Part shown: piece by piece, positions 52,501 through 59,400 of the stretch
Position numbering within the stretch: the stretch's first letter is position 1
Layout: each line of letters begins with the position of its first letter
Assembly: GCA_905221605.1 (NCBI GenBank)
Contig: CAJNDS010000138.1
Location: 153,424 to 217,423, forward strand
Length of the DNA stretch: 64,000 bases
Direction: 5' to 3'
Source of the DNA: Symbiodinium natans
Taxonomy: Eukaryota; Sar; Dinophyceae; Suessiales; Symbiodiniaceae
Position numbers and translations under genes: made by a program
The notes under the pieces: generated by a model
What the model saw: the letters and a program-made list of their open reading frames with translations, nothing else
What the model was told of the DNA's origin: nothing
The model's database searches: none

Positions 52501-55500
52501 CTGAATATGTAACCTTCATTTGGCAACTACAATTTCCCTGTTAAACCCAACTAAGGGCAACTAACCTCCTAACCCCTAAACCCTAAACCCTAAACCCTAA
52601 ACCCTAAACCCTAAACCATTAGAGAAGGATATGCGGGTGCCTCCGCGCAGGACCTTGCTCGACACGCACGTCAACGGATCTGCGGTGCTTCTGCAGGCGC
52701 CTTTTTTAGAAAACCTAAGCTGTTTCACCTGCACAGTGAGCCGATAGGTATTATATATATATATATACATGTGCGCAAAAAAAAGAAAAACGAACAAAGG
52801 CTATGCTTTCCTGTATCTCACTATGAAAACCTCTAGCCATGTGGTAGAGCATCTTCACTAGCTCAGCAAATGCCTCAAAAGCATGAAATTGGGGGCATTC
52901 TAGAACTCTAGAAATGAAATCTGTGATCTGGAGGCTGGAAATCTTGATACTGGAAATCATACTCCAATGACGGATCTAAGTGCCCCCGCCGCCCCCCTCC
53001 CACCCCCTCCACCCCCTCCCCGCCCCCCCCACCCCCCCCTCCTCCTACCAACCTGGAGATGATACCCTACACCCTCAACCCTGAGCGAAATCAAGTTCCA
53101 CGTCCGAAATCACACCGCTAACACCCTAAACGCTCAGAAGGTCTTTGTGGATTTCCTCCCTCGCGGTCCTCGTGGCTTCTTGGATGATGCCCTTCTAACT
53201 CGAAACGTGCAAGCCTGGCTAGTTTATAGGTTTAGGGCTAAGGGAGAGTGGGTGTTTAAGCTTAGTTGTTAGGGCATCAAGAAGGCGCTTTTGGCGGTAA
53301 GCTTCGTTGGAGCTCAAGAAGGATTCTTGGGTTACTACAAACAAGTAGGTTTTGGGCTGTTAGGGTAGGGTTTAAGTTTTGCGCTTTAGGGTAGTTACCC
53401 TAAACCCCAAACCCCAAACCCTAAACTTTGGGTGGAGAAAGGGGGGAGAGGGACTCTCCCACAGCTTGCAGTTGAGCACATCGGCGAGCCATGAAGTCGA
53501 TGGGCCAGGGTTTCGGGTATAGGGTTATCGGGTTCTGTGGTTTATATGGAGTTAAGGGTTTCGGGTTATAGGGTGTCGCAAAGCCCCCCCCACACCCAGC
53601 GACCTCACGCGTGTGAGGTGCTGCCTGGCTACGGGCGGCACGCAAGGGCCTGCGGCTGTGGGAAGGCTGGATTGGAAACGTGCTCTCATGTAGAGGAGTG
53701 AACTGTGTGCTCAGCATCCATAGCGCGCATCATGTGCTGTGTTGCTTTTTTGGAGAAGACCCTAACTAAACTTTTGGCGGGCTTCTCCCGAAGTAGGTAG
53801 AGAGGCCTTTGAACCCGTTTTGTCCTAAGCGTTAACTAACCCTAAGCTCTAAACCCGAAACCCGAAACCCTAAACCCTAAGCTGCCTGACAAAGGCCTGC
53901 ATCCGTCCTTCTCGGCCTCGCTCGGTGGGGGTGCGGCCCTGGTGGTGGATGCGCAGGTGGCGTTGGGATGGTCCAACTGTCCGGGGTTTAGGGTTTGGGG
54001 TTTCAGGTTTAGTTTCCTACTTGGAGTTCAGGGTACTTATAACCCCAATTGCAACTGCACTAATATAAGTCTCCCAAGTTCCCTAAGTCCGCGAAGTAGG
54101 TTTTAAGTGGACGAAGAGGTTCAGGACAGGGTCGTTGACGAAGTCATCCGACTCGCATGATGTCGCCTGAACAACCTCGCTCACAGGCAAGCTACCACAG
54201 GAGCCCTGAAGCAAAAAGGTTTTAAGTGGACTTACAATTGGGGGTATAAGTACCCTGAACCCCTAAAGAAAAATCAGCTCCAGGGATGAGGGTCAAGGAG
54301 CCCTAGCATCCAGGCTGCATTCTCTGTGCGCGGCACACCCTAAACCCTAAACCCTAAACCCTAAACCCTAAACCCCCCAAACGGTCAGCCATGTGAGCTA
54401 AGAATCGCAGAGGCGACGCGACCGTTACGCGAGCCCAGAGTTCCAAAAGCGTTGGGAGAATACGGGAGGCTTAGAATGCCGCGGTCGTTGCAAGGCTGCT
54501 GCCGCTGTACCCCCTTTGCATGTGCAGTCGAAGAGGTACTTGGAGGTTCATGGGTACTTATAGCCCCACTTATCAGTCTATAACCTGCTTCGAGGACTTA
54601 GGGGACTCAGGGGGCTTATAAGTACGGTTATACATGGGGTTAGAAGTACCCTGACCCTCCAAGTATGTTACAAGGCCGCTATGTCAACTAACAACCTGCT
54701 AGCTGCTAAAAAACCTCCCTGAAATGCACCTCCTGCATTCCTTCATGAGCCCCCAGAAACACCCTTACTGAGCTCTCAAACCCCTACTCCCAGGACACAG
54801 TCATGCAGTCAGTTCCCATATACCTCCTGGTCTCTGTGCTCTTGATCACACTGGTAGTGCTGGCCATCTTCCGGAGCGTTGTGCTCCCCCTCAGAGCCTG
54901 GGAATACGTTGGGGGTTTAGGGTTTAGGGTTTAGGGTTTAGGGTTTAGGGTTTAGGGTTTAGGGTTTAGGGTTTAGGGTTTAGGGTTTAGGGACTCAGCC
55001 TCCGGCCCTGAAGGTATGAGTGGAAAACCCTCTACGGTTTTGGGTTTGGGGTTTAAGGATTTTAGGGCTCATGAGGGTTCAAGGATTTGAGCCCCTAAAC
55101 CCTAAACCCTAAACCCTAAACCCTAAACCCTAAACCCTAGGGTGCAAGGATTGAGTGTTTAGGGTTTAAGTGTCCAGGGGCTTAAGAGATAGAATCCTGA
55201 TGTGTGGAGACTACCGGCTTTTGATGCCGGCAGAATTCCCAATGCCACCAAATTCTTACATAGCTTTGACGAAGATCTGAGGATTTCGGGTTCTCTGAAC
55301 CCTCAGACGTCAAAACCCCACCAAAGGGCCTGTAAAACCCTTACTCTAGACATCGAAAGCCCGAATGCCAGAAACCATCAACCCCTCAATCCCTAAACCT
55401 CAAAACCCCAAAGCCCCCAAGCCTGTCCAAATTGAAATTGCGGGGAAACTTGCGGTGCAGCTTTGGGGGGGGGGGGGGGGGGAGCGGCGAGCAGAAGGAA

Positions 55501-56389
55501 CCAAGCTGGCGTGGCGCTTGGGGTTCAGGGCTTAGATGGGTGTAGGGTTTAGGGTAAACCCCTAAGCCCTAAGCCCTAAACCCTGTTTAGTGCGAGGTTT
55601 GAGAGCTGAATGCGCCCACTACTCTCTAGCCCTGAACACCCACCCCTGAACCCCCTACTGTATCCCACACAGAGTTCGCGTTGCATCTTGATTTAGGACT
55701 GGCGTTCGCGCTGTTGTTCACGTTGGCTGCCACGTTCGGCATCGCAGTGCTGGTCTACGAGACACCGCTGCTACCCGTCTTGGGGTCCAGGATTTTGCGT
55801 GGCTGTGGCGAAGTTAGCAGGGTTCAGGCCTCCGTCTCAGTGGAGATTCGGAAACCTTGGACCTCCATGTTGAGTGAAGCTCACAAGGACTCACAACAAA
55901 CCCGAACCAGAACTCCCTATGAGCATCCAAGATTAACAGCCCTACAGTAAACCCTAAACCCTAAACCCCCCTTAACATAGGCCATAGAAGATACTCCCAA
56001 ACAAAGAAGCGTCCCCTGCATCCCACTCCTTGAAATATGAGAGTTGAAAGATTTTGCGGGTTAGGGTTCCGGCGGCACCTAATATCTAGGTGTTTAGGGT
56101 TTAGAGTTAGGGTACAAACAAAAGGACCATCATGTTGAGAACTGGCCATCTAGAGACTACACGAGCTTCGAACGCAGGCTGCATGGCTTGTTCCCGTGGC
56201 TTGCTGCACCTTGGCTGCACGTGGGTTGAGGGTTTATGGGGTGGACAGGGTTTAGGGTTTAGGGTCTATGGTTTAGGGTTGCGGGTTTAGGTTTATCGCC
56301 GAAAACTCTGTGTCCGTGGGGGGGGGGGGGGGGGGGGTTAGGGTTAAGGGTTTAGGGTTTGGAGTTGAGGGTTTCGTTTTTTTTTTTTT

Positions 56390-56420
<31 letters not shown>

Positions 56421-59400
56421 GGTGGAAGTTACAGGGCCCCCATGTTATATGGGTACCCAAGATGGGTGTTACAGAACTGCCCACGTATGAATTATGAAGC
56501 TATAGCAGCCGCTGCTGTGCTGCCACAACACCTACGACGACCTCTGGGTACTGCGGGGTCCTGGTCCTGCCGATCCTTAGTGTGCTTCGGTTCAGGGTTC
56601 AGGGTTCAGGGTTCAGGGTTTAGGGTTTAGGGTTTAGGGTTTAGGGTTTAGGGTTTAGGGTTTAGGGTTTAGGGTTTAGGGTTTAGGGTTTAGGGTTTAG
56701 GGTTTAGGGCTCTGATTTTGTCTGGTTGCAGTCCCATGCGAGACCCAGGATTACAGCGGCCTGTGTTTCGAGATCGTTCCCATTGCCGTGAGCGTGGCGA
56801 TTGCATTGGGGCTGGACTACGACATTTTCCTCGTGAGCCTTGCCTTGGCTAGACGCGGGCTTAGTGTTTTGGGTTTAAGGTTTAAGGTTTAGGGTTTAGG
56901 GTTTAGGGTCTAGGGTCTAGGGTTTAGGGGTATAATCATGCAAGCACGAGAAGCACATTTCAGAGCTACGTCGCAGGCGGCTTTCTTCGGAACCAAGGTC
57001 ATGGAGGTCTGTTCCACACATTCTCATAAACAAGCCGACCCCAAATACAGCCCAGGACACGGCGCACATGACGAGGTCATGAACTCGAAATTGCACGTTG
57101 TGTTTTCGCATCCATGAGTAAGCATTGTAACCTAAACCCTAAACCCTAAACCCTAAACCCTAAACCCTGAACCCTGAACCCTGAACCCTAAACCCTAAAC
57201 CCTAGACCCTATGCCGATGACGTGACAATTCCTTGGTCTGGTCTACAATTGCAAACTTTGTAACCCCGGGTTGCTGGGGATCCCAGCTGAACCAAGATTG
57301 GCATGGCAGCTCTGTTCCTTTCTAGGGTTTAGGGTTTAGGGTTTAGGGTTTTACAGTGTAAAGAAGCCATAAGAAGCCTAAGCCCTAAACTCTAAACTCT
57401 TTCTGGCGATGTGGATTTGCCTCAGTGGCGCAGGAGGAAGCACACTAAACCCTAAACCCTAAACCCTAAACCCTAAACCCTAAACCCTAAACCCTAAAAC
57501 CTAAACCTACTGTGTGTAGAGACATGTGCAAGTGAGGAGCCGGATCGTGGAATTCCGGCTCAAAGGCTTTACAGCAACTCGTGCTCGGAAATGAGGAGGG
57601 GTTTAAGTTTGGGAATCTGAAGGGCTTGGATTTGATGTTTAGGGTTTAGGGTTTAGGGTTTAGGGTTTAGGGTTTAGGGTTTAGGGTTTAGGGTATAGTT
57701 TTTTTTTCTGTAACCGCAGTCTTCTTCACTTGCTTGAGGGTGTTTGGGCTTCATGAGGAGAAGGGTTGGGCTGAGTATGTCAGTGGGCTTCAACCGTGAA
57801 CGAAGGATTTCACCAGTTTGGGTATCAGGGCCGTATGGTTTCGATATGCCAATTGGTGTAAATGACTTGAGTTGCTGTCGTTCCTTGAGCAGGGCGGTTA
57901 CTATGCTCAGGGGAGCTCGATTCCTTGGCCCCGGGCAGTTAGGGTTTAGGGTTTAGGGTGTAGGGTTTAGGGTTTAGGGTTTAGGGTTTAGGGTTTAGGG
58001 TTTAGGGTTTAGGGTTTAGGGTTTAGGGTTTAGGGTTTAGGGCTTCTATCGTCAGTGGGACTTCAGGACAGCTCCAGCATCGTCTATGGTGTCGCGAGCA
58101 CTGGCGGGATCATCTCCGGTGCAGGCTTCCAGCTTTCAGGGTTTAGGGTTTAGGGTTTGGGGTTTAGGGTTTAGGGTTAGGGATTCGGGTTGAAGATTAG
58201 TTTGCCCCAAGCGCCAAGTCCTAAATTCCTAGACCCAAAGCCCTGAAGCGTGTCATGATTCTCGAACCCCAAAAAAAGGGAACCCTGAACCCTTGGTAGC
58301 CCAGTGGTACCCTTTTCCTTTCTTTTTGGGTTCTGGTTTCCTTCATAAAAATAACAACACAACCAACCCAAAAAAAGGGAACCCTGAACCCTTGGTAGCC
58401 CAGTGGTACCGTTTTCCCTTTTTGGGGTTCCGGTTTCCCTTATAAAGTAACCAACTCAAAAAAGGGTGGCCCTTATTCTAATATGGTTACTGGGCTACTA
58501 AGGAACCCTAAACTAAACTCTACTGGCAAAAGTCTTTATGCTTGGGTACTTAAGAGTATATCCGTAGTTAAAGCTTCATGGGTACTTAGAAGCAGGGTTA
58601 AACGACCCTAAATAAGGTTTGTAACCATAGTTAACCAGCTTATAACCCTACCTATACGTAGCCATCCAAGTAGCCCTAAACCCTAAACTTCCAAACCCGA
58701 AACCCTAAACCCATTTGAACCCCGAAAACCTGAACCCGAACCCTAAACCTTTGAAAACCAAAACCAAGCTCAACCCCTCCGCTACGGCACACTGCCTGAA
58801 GGCTTGATCATGGCCTTAGCCTTCTCTGGCCTGTCTCTCGAAGTTGATTTCATTAAGGCTTTCAGGATTTCTTGATTTCCTGTCCCCTATACCCACCCCC
58901 CTATGGCCCTAAACCCTAAACCGGTGGGTGGACCTTTTGGCAAGTCGACAAGGCTGTGTCGTCCCTTGCCACTCAAACCTCCGACAAGTAAACGCTTAAG
59001 ATCCTTAAGGAGCAGCCCAACTAGGCCCTAAACCCTAAACCCTGAACCCTAAACCCTAGACCCTCTATCCGTGAGCTTGATGGGGACTACAAAGACTCTA
59101 GAGTCCGCCTTGGCATCAGCTGGGCATGTCAGCCCTCTTCAAAACACGGGTTGTATGAATGGTTTAAGGTTTAGGGCTTTTAGGGTTTTAAGGTTTAGGA
59201 TTTAGGGTTTAGGGTTTAGGGGTTAGGGTTTAGGGCCTCGTGGATGCAAAAAAAATTGCGAAACCCTGCTGGCAGCAGGTGGACGGCTCAGCTAGGAGCG
59301 AGGCCTCATCGGCGTTTTACACAGTCGGGTTTTTGTTTAGACTGAAAAACGCTGAGCCCTGAACCCTAAACCCTAAACCCCAAACCCCAAACCCTAAACC

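Noticed and set aside
57720-57790. Possible transporter exon reading CLRVFGLHEEKGWAEYV
   Set aside because: Its phase does not fit the GLDY exon before it, and the exon at 57537-57592 supplies the expected SRIVEFR motif with matching phases.
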